Shown: positions 1-8,034 of the stretch, piece after piece
How positions within the stretch are numbered: position 1 is the stretch's first letter
Layout of the letters: every line of letters begins with the position of its first letter
Source: Chitinophaga pinensis
GTDB lineage: Bacteria > Bacteroidota > Bacteroidia > Chitinophagales > Chitinophagaceae
Length of the DNA: 43,143 nt
Assembly (NCBI GenBank): GCA_945874755.1
Contig: CAMCHR010000011.1
Coordinates: 1 to 43,143, forward strand
Reading direction: 5' to 3'
Made by a program: the position numbers and the translations under genes
Notes under the pieces: model-generated
What the model was told of the DNA's origin: nothing
Database searches by the model: none
What the model saw: only the letters and a program-made list of their open reading frames with translations

Positions 1-28
1 TTTTTAATGAATACATAAATGGTCGTTA

Positions 29-46
29 CTATTTTTGCAAAAATAG
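29..46. promoter_or_regulatory. 18-bp palindrome carrying a -7-type box on both strands
   Basis: The perfect palindrome CTATTTTTGCAAAAATAG contains TATTTTTG, an exact match to the Bacteroidota -7 consensus TAnnTTTG, on each strand (30-37 plus, 45-38 minus). It may serve the hydrolase on the plus strand and a gene running off the left edge on the minus strand (an ATG lies at 16-14, with only five codons visible). No clear -33 TTTG was found. The promoter role is inferred. Confidence 0.35.
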
Positions 47-124
47 CTTTAAAGGGCCAATGGGTAAAGCACAATGCCCGTTTTATTTGTCGAAATACAA
101 AAAAAATAAGCAGGAGCAGTTGGC

Positions 125-1033
125 GTGGGCTATCTTTGCGTTCAAATTGAAAAACAAATGGCACCAGCTGGCTTTTCTGAAAGAATTTACCTACAATATT
201 TAAGGACGAAATTCAAGACCATTAGTAAATTGGCACCAATAACTGCGGGCAGGATGGCTTTCGACCTTTTTTGCACCCCCTATCCTAAATACAAAAAACG
301 AAAAGCCCCCGCTATTTTCCACCATGCAATAAAGCGTAAAGTAGTTTTGACGGATCAAACCAAGATTCATGGGTTCGAATGGTTACCCAGTAAACCAAAT
401 GACCAAACAGTATTAATTGCGCATGGATATGCCAGTTACGCCTACAAATTTGAACATTATATTGCACCATTGCTTAAGATGGGCTATCGTGTATTGGCTT
501 TTGATGCGCCAGCTCATGGTCAAAGCGAAGGGAAGCATATTCATGTAGTAGTCTACCAAGAGGCCATTCAAAAGATCATGGATCAAGCAGGCCCTGTACA
601 TCATTTTATTGGCCATTCACTTGGGGCACTTACTTTATCTATGATCGCTGAAAAAATAGATCAGGCTGAATTAAGAAAATTTGTATTGATAGCGCCAGCC
701 ACAAAAACAACCACCACTTTCGCCAACTTTTTTAAGATGATGCATTTAAATGAGGTCACAAAAGCTGCATTCTTACAACATGTTAGCAACAGAACAAGTC
801 ATACCGTCGACTATTTTGCAGCTGACAGAGCCTTAGCTAATTATAAAGGTCCAATACTTTGGGTACATGATGAAAAAGATATGGTTTGCCCATACGAGGA
901 TATCATTAATTTTAAAGAAAATGCCCCATCCAATATCAAATTTCTGATAACCAATGGATTAGGACATAATAAAGTATATAAAACGGCCGAAATAATGGAT
1001 CAAATTATGACTTTTTTGACCCCTTCCAAGTAG
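125..1033 (+). CDS. alpha/beta hydrolase
   Basis: Predicted alpha/beta-hydrolase-fold enzyme of 302 residues, substrate unknown. The nucleophile elbow GHSLG (163-167) places the catalytic serine at S165. The likely triad partners are D252 in HDEKDMVCP and H281 in GLGHN. An oxyanion-type HGY lies at 100-102 and FDAPAHGQSEG at 126-136. No signal peptide is evident, so it is probably cytoplasmic. The start used is GTG with AGGAG eight bases upstream; an in-frame ATG at 158 (residue 12) is an equally possible start. It stands alone upstream of topA with 137 bases between them. Family assignment is firm; esterase, thioesterase or lipase activity cannot be distinguished. Confidence 0.85.
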   Translation: MGYLCVQIEKQMAPAGFSERIYLQYLRTKFKTISKLAPITAGRMAFDLFCTPYPKYKKRKAPAIFHHAIKRKVVLTDQTKIHGFEWLPSKPNDQTVLIAHGYASYAYKFEHYIAPLLKMGYRVLAFDAPAHGQSEGKHIHVVVYQEAIQKIMDQAGPVHHFIGHSLGALTLSMIAEKIDQAELRKFVLIAPATKTTTTFANFFKMMHLNEVTKAAFLQHVSNRTSHTVDYFAADRALANYKGPILWVHDEKDMVCPYEDIINFKENAPSNIKFLITNGLGHNKVYKTAEIMDQIMTFLTPSK

Positions 1034-1170
1034 ATCATTTTTATTTTTTAGCCGAAAGCTATAATATTGCATCCAAGATAAAGTTACTTGTAGCAATGCA
1101 ACTTACCTTATCTTAGCTTGCAAATAGTTGATTTTCAATATATAAACAACCCGAAGGAGCGGTTTGAACT

Positions 1171-3531
1171 ATGTCAAAGAACTTATTAATTGTGGAGTCG
1201 CCTGCTAAAGCAAAGACGATAGAGAAGATTTTAGGCGATGAATTTGAAGTTAGAAGCTGTTATGGCCATATCAGAGATTTGGAAAAAAATGATATGGGTA
1301 TAGATATGAAAAACCATTTTGCTCCAAGGTATATTGTTCCTAGTGAAAAAGAGAAAGTGGTTAAAGAACTCAAATCAATGACCAAGAAGGCCAAAGAAGT
1401 CTGGCTTGCATCGGATGAGGACCGTGAAGGAGAAAGTATCAGTTGGCATTTAGCGGAAGTATTGGGATTGGATCCAAAGAAAACAAAGCGGATTGTCTTC
1501 CACGAAATCACTGCTCCTGCCATTAAAAAAGCAGTGGCGAATCCCCGTTTAATCAATATGGATTTAGTGGATGCACAACAAGCAAGAAGAATATTAGATA
1601 GAATAGTTGGATTTGAACTAAGTCCTGTTTTATGGCGCAAAATTGGTATGCAAAAAAGCTTAAGTGCTGGTCGTGTACAAAGTGTTGCTGTTAGATTGAT
1701 TGCAGAAAGAGAAAGAGAGATCAACCATTTTATTCCTGAAAGTGTATTTAAGGTATCGGCACTTTTTTCTGCCTTAGACATCAATAAAAAGAATGTCAAA
1801 TTTAAAGCAGAGGGCCCTCAGAAATTAACCACTGCAGGTGCTGCTGAAAAGTTTTTAAATGAATGTAAAGGTGCAAAATATATTGTAAAAGATATTACTG
1901 TAAAAGATGGCAAACGCACGCCATCCGCGCCTTTCACAACTTCGACTTTACAACAAGAAGCTTCTAGAAAATTAGGTTACAGTGTGAGTAAAACAATGTT
2001 ACTAGCACAAAAATTATATGAGAGTGGTAAGATCACTTACATGAGAACAGATAGTATTAGCTTAAGTGAAACGGCTATTGATGCAATTAAGTCGGAGATC
2101 AATTCAAGTTTTGGTGCAAAATATTATCAGCCAAGAAAGTTCAAGAATAAAAACGAAAATGCGCAAGAAGCGCACGAAGCCATCCGACCTTCTTACATGA
2201 ATGAATCTAAGGTGGATGATGCAGATACCAATCGTTTATACGAATTAATTTGGAAAAGAACCATCGCATCTCAAATGAGTGATGCACAATTTGAAAAAAC
2301 AACTGCTAAAATAGAAATCTCTACTAATAAAGACACTCTAACCGCTAGCGGTGAAGTGATGAAGTTTGATGGCTTTTTAAAAGTGTACTTAGAAGGAAAA
2401 GATGATGATGATGTAGATGAAGAAGCAGAATTAGGCGAAGGGGATGAAAGTTTATTGCCTCCTTTAGCAAAAGGTCAGGTACTTGAATTCATCAGTATGA
2501 CTGGACTAGAAAGATTTAGCCGTCCAGCTTCTAGATATACCGAGGCAAGTTTGGTGAAAAAACTAGAGGAATTAGGGATTGGAAGACCATCTACCTATGC
2601 GCCTACTATTACAACGATCATGAAACGTAATTATGTAGAGAAAAGAGAGAAAGAAGGGGTAAAAAGAATCTATCAAATACTTTCTCTCAATCCAAAAGAT
2701 GAAATAAATACAGAGACTGCTTCTGAAATCACTGGAGCAGAAAAGAATAAGTTATCCCCTACTGACTTAGGCCTAGTCGTGACAGACTTTTTGAAATTAC
2801 ATTTTGAAAAAGTAATGGACTTTGGATTCACTGCAAAAATCGAGGGAGAATTTGATGAAATTGCGGATGGTAAATTAAAATGGAGTAAGATGTTGGAAAA
2901 CTTCTACCAACCCTTTCATGAAACCATTGAACACACTTTAGAGACAGCTGAGCGCGCAAAAGGTGAACGTGAATTAGGATTTGATCCAGTGAGTGGCAAG
3001 AAATTGATTGCCCGCATGGGTAGGTATGGCCCAATGGTTCAAATTGGCCACCAGGATGAAGAAGAAAAACCAAGATTTGCAAAATTAAAAGCTTCTCAAA
3101 GTATTGAAACCATCAGTTTTGATGAAGCAATGGAGCTTTTTAAGCTTCCAAGAGCTTTAGGTTTATTTGAAGAAGAGGAAGTCTCTGTAAATATTGGCCG
3201 ATTTGGCCCTTATGCGGCCCATAGTAAGAAGTTCTACTCTTTGAACAAGGAAATGGACCCTTATACTGTTACCCTCGAGGAATTAACGCCAATGATTGCA
3301 GAAAAGCGCAAGGCAAAAGATGAACGTACGATCAAAGTATTTGAAAAAGAAAAAATTCAATTGTTAAGAGGCCCTTATGGCCCTTATATTAAGCAAGGCT
3401 TACGCAATTTCAAACTCACAAAAGAGCAGCAAGAAAAAGTGGAGACATTGACTATTGAGGAAGTGAAGGAGATTATTGAAGAATTGAAAAAGAATCCTCC
3501 ACGTAAAACTGCAAGAAAAAAGAAAGCATAA
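1171..3531 (+). CDS. topA: DNA topoisomerase I (type IA)
   Basis: Relaxes negatively supercoiled DNA through a single-strand break with a 5'-phosphotyrosyl intermediate. The N-terminal TOPRIM domain shows E9 (IVES) and the metal-binding D82/D84 of SDEDREGE. The active-site tyrosine is Y290 in TYMRTDS. SAGRVQSVAVR, typical of the family, is at about 166-176. Length is 786 residues. The C-terminal third has no CxxC zinc ribbons (no cysteines there) and instead has repeats of the topoisomerase C-terminal-repeat type, with GRYGPMV, GRFGPYA and GPYGPYIK, then a Lys/Arg-rich tail (ARKKKA). This is the usual Bacteroidota form. The ATG start has AAGGAG about 13 bases upstream. A large hairpin follows the stop. 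Confidence 0.98.
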   Translation: MSKNLLIVESPAKAKTIEKILGDEFEVRSCYGHIRDLEKNDMGIDMKNHFAPRYIVPSEKEKVVKELKSMTKKAKEVWLASDEDREGESISWHLAEVLGLDPKKTKRIVFHEITAPAIKKAVANPRLINMDLVDAQQARRILDRIVGFELSPVLWRKIGMQKSLSAGRVQSVAVRLIAEREREINHFIPESVFKVSALFSALDINKKNVKFKAEGPQKLTTAGAAEKFLNECKGAKYIVKDITVKDGKRTPSAPFTTSTLQQEASRKLGYSVSKTMLLAQKLYESGKITYMRTDSISLSETAIDAIKSEINSSFGAKYYQPRKFKNKNENAQEAHEAIRPSYMNESKVDDADTNRLYELIWKRTIASQMSDAQFEKTTAKIEISTNKDTLTASGEVMKFDGFLKVYLEGKDDDDVDEEAELGEGDESLLPPLAKGQVLEFISMTGLERFSRPASRYTEASLVKKLEELGIGRPSTYAPTITTIMKRNYVEKREKEGVKRIYQILSLNPKDEINTETASEITGAEKNKLSPTDLGLVVTDFLKLHFEKVMDFGFTAKIEGEFDEIADGKLKWSKMLENFYQPFHETIEHTLETAERAKGERELGFDPVSGKKLIARMGRYGPMVQIGHQDEEEKPRFAKLKASQSIETISFDEAMELFKLPRALGLFEEEEVSVNIGRFGPYAAHSKKFYSLNKEMDPYTVTLEELTPMIAEKRKAKDERTIKVFEKEKIQLLRGPYGPYIKQGLRNFKLTKEQQEKVETLTIEEVKEIIEELKKNPPRKTARKKKA

Positions 3532-3560
3532 AATAATTTCAAAGGCATTACAAAATAAAT

Positions 3561-3650
3561 AAAGCCCTTAGAAAGAAATACTAATCATGAACGAACTTTC
3601 GAGCTTGCGAGCAGAGAGTGCATGATTATTGTATTTTTTCTAAGGGCTTT
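3561..3650. terminator. long hairpin between convergent topA and desaturase genes
   Basis: A 90-nt near-continuous hairpin. The outer stem 3561-3574 pairs perfectly with 3637-3650 (AAAGCCCTTAGAAA). It continues as 3576-3581 with 3631-3636 and 3582-3589 with 3621-3628, with small bulges. The apical region can fold again (3595-3600 with 3614-3619). T-runs flank it in both directions, so it can act as a bidirectional terminator. It is far longer than the other terminators in the window and may be a palindromic repeat element. Confidence 0.7.
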
Positions 3651-3678
3651 TATATGAGACTCCTAATAGTTTTTTTAT

Positions 3679-4776
3679 TTAAGCCACTGATGGGCTTGGG
3701 TTTCCCATCGATTTTAAGAATTGAACATGTGCTTTAACAGCCTCTAAAACAGTTGGGTATTCGATATAATTCAATTTGAATTCTGCACAGGCTTCTTTGA
3801 CAATCTTACTTATTGCAGGATAATGCACATGTGATATTTTTGGAAACAAGTGGTGTTCAATTTGAAAATTCAATCCCCCTACTAACCAGCTAACCAATTT
3901 ACTTTTTGTAGCAAAATTAGCAGTCGTTTGAATTTGGTGTGCTGCATATTCGTCCGGCATTCTATTCTCTGGCTGAATCGCAGTAGGAAACGCTGTATGT
4001 TCTACCGTGTGCGCCAACTGAAATACAATACTTAAAATGAAGCCAGCAAAAAATGTACTCAAAATAAATCCAATCAACCAAGCTTGCCAACCTAACATCA
4101 GGATTGGAACCACCACAAAAATGGCTGCATGATACACTTTTACAATCCAAAATTCTAGATGATCTACAATGGCCATTTTTTTCAAAGGAATAGAGCCAAT
4201 CTTACGTTTAAAATATTTATTGTAGTCGGTAAAGAAAAGCCAAAACACATACAATAACATATAAAGAATCACAAAATAAATATGTTGAAAACGATGTACT
4301 AAAAAATGTTTTTGTGTTGGCGCCATGCGCATTAATACGCCTACTTCAATGTCATCATCTACGCCGTCAATATTAGTATATGTATGATGTATGGTTACGT
4401 GCTTCATGCTCCACATAAAACGGCTCGCTCCAAGAATACTAATAGACGAGGAAGCTAATTTATTTAACCATGCGTATTTGCTAAAACTACCATGACTTCC
4501 ATCATGCATGACATTGAATCCAATGGCTGCAATTAGGCCGCCAAAAAATAAACACTCCACAATCGCAATCGTTGTTGGTGGGGTAAAAAATACCAAATGA
4601 ACATAAGTGATTAAAAACAAGCTGATAAGAATAATCGCTTTTGTAAACAATTTATAATTGCCTGTACCACGTATGGTATGCTCTTCTAGATATTGGTTCA
4701 CTCTTCTCTTTAATTCAGCATGTAATGACTTCTGCACTACCGTAAATTTAGGAACTGAAACAGGTTGAGTTTGCAT
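3679..4776 (-). CDS. fatty acid (acyl-CoA/acyl-lipid) desaturase
   Basis: Membrane-bound di-iron desaturase of 365 residues that would insert double bonds into fatty acyl chains. The three histidine boxes are present: HDGSH (91-95), HxxxHH with H126, H130 and H131, and QIEHH (305-309). Hydrophobic segments lie around 46-62, 70-90, 165-183, 217-235 and 239-256, with the boxes on the cytoplasmic side as the family predicts. The QIEHH third box resembles linoleoyl-CoA/front-end-type desaturases, but there is no cytochrome b5 domain, so regiospecificity cannot be stated. It is monocistronic, convergent with topA and divergent from the next gene. The start ATG gives a complete N terminus. Confidence 0.93.
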   Translation of the reverse strand: MQTQPVSVPKFTVVQKSLHAELKRRVNQYLEEHTIRGTGNYKLFTKAIILISLFLITYVHLVFFTPPTTIAIVECLFFGGLIAAIGFNVMHDGSHGSFSKYAWLNKLASSSISILGASRFMWSMKHVTIHHTYTNIDGVDDDIEVGVLMRMAPTQKHFLVHRFQHIYFVILYMLLYVFWLFFTDYNKYFKRKIGSIPLKKMAIVDHLEFWIVKVYHAAIFVVVPILMLGWQAWLIGFILSTFFAGFILSIVFQLAHTVEHTAFPTAIQPENRMPDEYAAHQIQTTANFATKSKLVSWLVGGLNFQIEHHLFPKISHVHYPAISKIVKEACAEFKLNYIEYPTVLEAVKAHVQFLKSMGNPSPSVA

Positions 4777-4942
4777 AGACTAGTTTAGAATTTAGTATAC
4801 ACAAAGTACGTCAATTAATGGTTCATAATGGCTTAAATATGCTAAAAAACACCTAAAAAATCTACCAACGTTAAACAATGAACAATAGTATGCCATGAAT
4901 CAACTTTATATCCACAAGGGATGGATAACTTAAATCGTTTGT

Positions 4943-4961
4943 TTGACATATTTTTTGTCAA
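4943..4961. promoter_or_regulatory. inverted repeat TTGACA-N7-TGTCAA (candidate operator)
   Basis: A perfect 6-bp inverted repeat with a 7-base spacer, 33 bases upstream of the SirB1-like gene and in the 217-base region divergent from the desaturase. The spacer and right arm include TATTTTTTG, one base longer than the -7 consensus TAnnTTTG, so a dimeric regulator bound here could cover the promoter. The symmetry is seen; the function is inferred. Nothing else was recognised in this intergenic region. Confidence 0.35.
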
Positions 4962-4993
4962 TTTGAATAAGAAAAAGCAAGTCATTATCGCCC

Positions 4994-5866
4994 ATGTTGC
5001 CAAAAAATGAAGAAATAAAAGCCTTATTTACCCTCATGGACGACCCTGATGAGGAAGTATTTAGTACAATAGCAAATAGATTATTGGACTACGGCACCCC
5101 TATCATTCCCGATTTGGAAAATTTATGGGAAAATACTTTAGAGGAAACGACATTAGAGCGGATCGAAAAAATGATTTACAGACTTCGATTAAAAGACACG
5201 CAGCAACAATTAACGGACTGGGCAGCAATGCCTAAACCTTCTCTATTTGAAGGTGCATTAATATTGGTTAAATACCAGTTCCCAGAATTAGCATTGGACC
5301 CTTTAAGACATCAATTAGAAAAAATTAGACGCAATATCTGGCTTGAATTAAATAATTATTTGACGCCTTTAGAACAAGCGAATGTCATTCGGAATATTTT
5401 GTTTAGCTATTATCAAATTAAAGGGGTCGAAGTAGGTTATGAAAACCCAGAAGATTTTTTAGTATCCTCCCCACTTCAATCTAAACCAGGAAATGCATTT
5501 GCGAATTCCTTGATCTATGCTGAATTATGTCAACAATTAGAAATTCATGCCGAATGGATCAATATTCCAAAGCAATGTATTCTTGCCTATTTCAGTGCAG
5601 ATTGGGAACCGCATGAAATTGTACCGAATCCTCAAGAATTTATTCAATTTTATGTAGAAGGCACATCCGGACATCCTTTCTCTCAAAAAGATATGGACCA
5701 ATATTTTTTAAGGCACAATATTGAACCTAAAACAATTTATTATAAGCGCCTTTCCAATCAAAGAGTGATTAAAAAAATGATCCTTGAATTTGCAAAGTGT
5801 TTTCAAAGTCCAACACTACAATTTAAACAGGACGATTTAATAGAATTGGCCAAATTATTAGATTAA
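4994..5866 (+). CDS. SirB1-like transglutaminase-fold family protein
   Basis: 290 residues, probably cytoplasmic. The region around 105-200 resembles the transglutaminase-like core of SirB1-family proteins (Transglut_core2): a helix with NYLTPLEQANVIRNILF, then a small-residue turn and a helix (GNAFANSLIYAELCQQLEI), then INIPKQCILAYF. The canonical transglutaminase Cys-His-Asp triad is not clearly present, as is usual in the SirB1 group, so enzymatic activity is doubtful. The N-terminal 80 residues are helical and HEAT-like. Substrate and role are unknown. It is alone in its transcription unit and convergent with cdd. Confidence 0.6.
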   Translation: MLPKNEEIKALFTLMDDPDEEVFSTIANRLLDYGTPIIPDLENLWENTLEETTLERIEKMIYRLRLKDTQQQLTDWAAMPKPSLFEGALILVKYQFPELALDPLRHQLEKIRRNIWLELNNYLTPLEQANVIRNILFSYYQIKGVEVGYENPEDFLVSSPLQSKPGNAFANSLIYAELCQQLEIHAEWINIPKQCILAYFSADWEPHEIVPNPQEFIQFYVEGTSGHPFSQKDMDQYFLRHNIEPKTIYYKRLSNQRVIKKMILEFAKCFQSPTLQFKQDDLIELAKLLD

Positions 5867-5922
5867 TTTATTCGGTTAAATACCCAATGCAATAAATAAT
5901 AAGTGGGCTAGGCGTGCAAACC

Positions 5923-6408
5923 TTATTTGCCTAGTATAGAGCCAGTAAAGCCAAATGGGAGTATATGGGATGCAGATGGAATCAACATAACCTTTCCTGT
6001 TTGACCAGCTAAAATAAGCTTGATTGGGCCTTTGTATCTTAACTCGTAATCTAATAAAGATTGTCGACACATTCCACAAGGAGATAATGGATGATCTGAT
6101 GCAACACCATTTGGCAAATAACTGATGGCCATCGCATGAATGGTTTCATTCGGAAATTGACTTCCTATACTATTTAACAAGGCTCTTTCTGCACAAATAC
6201 CTACAGGATAACTTGCACTCTCTTGATTGGATCCCAGCATAATTTGTCCGTTTGACAATCTAGCCGCAGCACCTACTTTAAATTTTGAATAAGGTGCAAA
6301 AGCAGTATCAACCGCTTTAAAGGCAGCATTTAATAAAACTAAATCCTCCGCGCCTAAGGCTTCTTTCGCATCCAACTCTTCGTATTCGAATTCGAATTTC
6401 TTATGCAT
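5923..6408 (-). CDS. cdd: cytidine deaminase
   Basis: Hydrolytic deamination of cytidine and deoxycytidine to uridine and deoxyuridine in pyrimidine salvage. It shows the zinc site of the family: C72-A-E74, with E74 as proton shuttle, and P110-C111-G-M-C114. Length is 161 residues, slightly longer than the homotetrameric type because of an N-terminal extension of about 20 residues rich in Glu. It lies 5 bases downstream of lepB on the same strand, so the two are very likely co-transcribed although functionally unrelated. A short inverted repeat (CTAGGC/GCCTAG, 5908-5934) overlaps its 3' end. Confidence 0.96.
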   Translation of the reverse strand: MHKKFEFEYEELDAKEALGAEDLVLLNAAFKAVDTAFAPYSKFKVGAAARLSNGQIMLGSNQESASYPVGICAERALLNSIGSQFPNETIHAMAISYLPNGVASDHPLSPCGMCRQSLLDYELRYKGPIKLILAGQTGKVMLIPSASHILPFGFTGSILGK

Positions 6409-6413
6409 GCTTT

Positions 6414-7931
6414 TTATTTTATCAAATTAAAGAGCCTATTCCATCTAATGGATTGACTATAACTAAACCAAATCAAAGCTGCGCGACCAACAATATGGGT
6501 CTCAGGAACAAAACCCCAATAACGACTATCTTGACTACGATGGCGATTGTCTCCCATCATCCAATAATAATTCTCTTGAATGGTATAAGTATTAGCTGCT
6601 TTACCATTAATAAAGTATTGGCCATTTTGAGTCGTTAATTTTTGTTGCTCATACCCTTCAATCACTCTTCTATACAGTTCGATGGTACTATCATTCAATG
6701 GCACTTGATCCCCTTTTTTAGGAATACGTATTGGCCCAAAATTATCAGCAGTCCAAGGAAAATGTTGGATGTCATTGGGGAAGGTATACCCCACATTCTG
6801 GTCTTCAAATAAGACAACCGATTTTACATTCGGCAATTTTTTTAAACTTAAAGCAGCCGCTGCAGTTAGATTTAATTTAAACGTATTGGGTTGCCCTTCT
6901 ACATATTGAAAATCAGATGTCGCTTCATTGATATTGATTCCTAAACTGTCTTGGATAAAATCTTCTGCTAGTGGTCTACCATCCGTTTCTACTATATATT
7001 CTGTTTGCATAAAAGGCGCCACCAATGCAGGTGTACCATTGACCCATAATTGACTTTTTTTAATCTCAATTACATCTCCAGGAATACCAACACATCTTTT
7101 GATATAATTATCTGTCTTATCCATTGGATGCACTAAAATTGGATAATCTGCCTGTAATTTTGCGCGATCATTATTGTATTGAGCACTTCTTAATACATCA
7201 TAATAAGGAATCTTAGAACCGAATTCTGGTAGGTTGATGATGGTATCCCCTGCTGGAAAATTAAAGACAACAACATCATTTCTATTAACGGCTCTTAATT
7301 TCGGGAAACGTTTATAATCTAGTTGAATCCATTTTAAATAAGAAGGCGTTGTTGGCGCAGCTGGTAAAGTATTGTGAACAAAAGGAAAGGACAAAGGCGT
7401 TTGAGGAATTCTTGCACCATAAGTTACTTTGTCAACGAATAAAAAATCGTTCACTAATAAAGTCTTTTCCATACTCTCTGTTGGAATCACATAAGCTTCA
7501 AATAAAAATGTTCTGATCAATGTTGCAGCTACAATCGCAAAAACCCCTGCATCCACCCATTCTCTCGAAGCTGGTTTATGGTAATGTGCTAAAGCTGCAT
7601 CACCATACCATTGTTCTTTTTGATTCAATCCTAGGTAGGGTAAATATAAAAAAGGAACAAATACCGTTAATGTATGATGGATTAAATTCACTTTCTTGAA
7701 ATGCATTACAAACAGGATAGTGATCCATAAGGTTACAAATTGACCTAAAATTGGAATGAGTTGTATCCAAAACCATATTTTTGGAATCTTACAGAGTTGA
7801 ACCACTTCCCAAGTATTGTATATGGGGATAATGGCCTTGCTTGAAGGCAAGCCTGCTTTTCTCAACATGGTATAGATACCAATATGCCAGCCCAACCAAT
7901 AAAGGATAAAAAGGATCATGCCCATAATCAT
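6414..7931 (-). CDS. lepB: signal peptidase I
   Basis: Membrane serine protease that removes signal peptides from exported proteins. Using the ATG at 7931 (505 residues), the catalytic serine is S153 in PTESME, the general-base lysine is K278 in DNYIKRCVGIPGD, and the conserved MGDNRHRSQDSRYWG box is at 459-473. The N terminus holds three or four hydrophobic helices before the catalytic domain, and there is a long insert between the Ser and Lys boxes, as in Bacteroidota LepB. A longer reading frame begins at GTG 7946, but that codon lies in a -7-type promoter box (7946-7953), so ATG 7931 is preferred; ATGs at 7925 and 7919 are also possible. Upstream of cdd in one operon. Confidence 0.95.
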   Translation of the reverse strand: MIMGMILFILYWLGWHIGIYTMLRKAGLPSSKAIIPIYNTWEVVQLCKIPKIWFWIQLIPILGQFVTLWITILFVMHFKKVNLIHHTLTVFVPFLYLPYLGLNQKEQWYGDAALAHYHKPASREWVDAGVFAIVAATLIRTFLFEAYVIPTESMEKTLLVNDFLFVDKVTYGARIPQTPLSFPFVHNTLPAAPTTPSYLKWIQLDYKRFPKLRAVNRNDVVVFNFPAGDTIINLPEFGSKIPYYDVLRSAQYNNDRAKLQADYPILVHPMDKTDNYIKRCVGIPGDVIEIKKSQLWVNGTPALVAPFMQTEYIVETDGRPLAEDFIQDSLGININEATSDFQYVEGQPNTFKLNLTAAAALSLKKLPNVKSVVLFEDQNVGYTFPNDIQHFPWTADNFGPIRIPKKGDQVPLNDSTIELYRRVIEGYEQQKLTTQNGQYFINGKAANTYTIQENYYWMMGDNRHRSQDSRYWGFVPETHIVGRAALIWFSYSQSIRWNRLFNLIK

Positions 7932-7945
7932 AGAATTAGATATCA

Positions 7946-7953
7946 CAAAAATA
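7946..7953 (-). promoter_or_regulatory. -7 promoter box of lepB
   Basis: Minus-strand TATTTTTG matches the TAnnTTTG consensus exactly and ends 14 bases upstream of the chosen lepB ATG. It overlaps one arm of the inverted repeat at 7950-7972. No good -33 TTTG is visible at the expected distance, so the assignment is tentative. Confidence 0.4.
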
Positions 7954-7972
7954 TCCCTTTGTGAGGGATATT
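7950..7972 (-). terminator. hairpin between pdhB and lepB
   Basis: A 9-bp perfect stem (AATATCCCT/AGGGATATT) with a 5-base loop, followed on the minus strand by TTTTTG. This looks like a rho-independent terminator of pdhB. It also abuts the lepB promoter box, so it could instead be an operator for lepB. Confidence 0.5.
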
Positions 7973-8034
7973 AAATAAAATAATTATTAGCTGTAAAGCT
8001 GCTGTTTAAATGGTCAAATACAAGGATTTAGCAA

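Noticed and set aside
7932-7946. GTG start of lepB at 7946
   Set aside because: The codon is part of a TATTTTTG promoter box; ATG 7931 follows it at a sensible distance.
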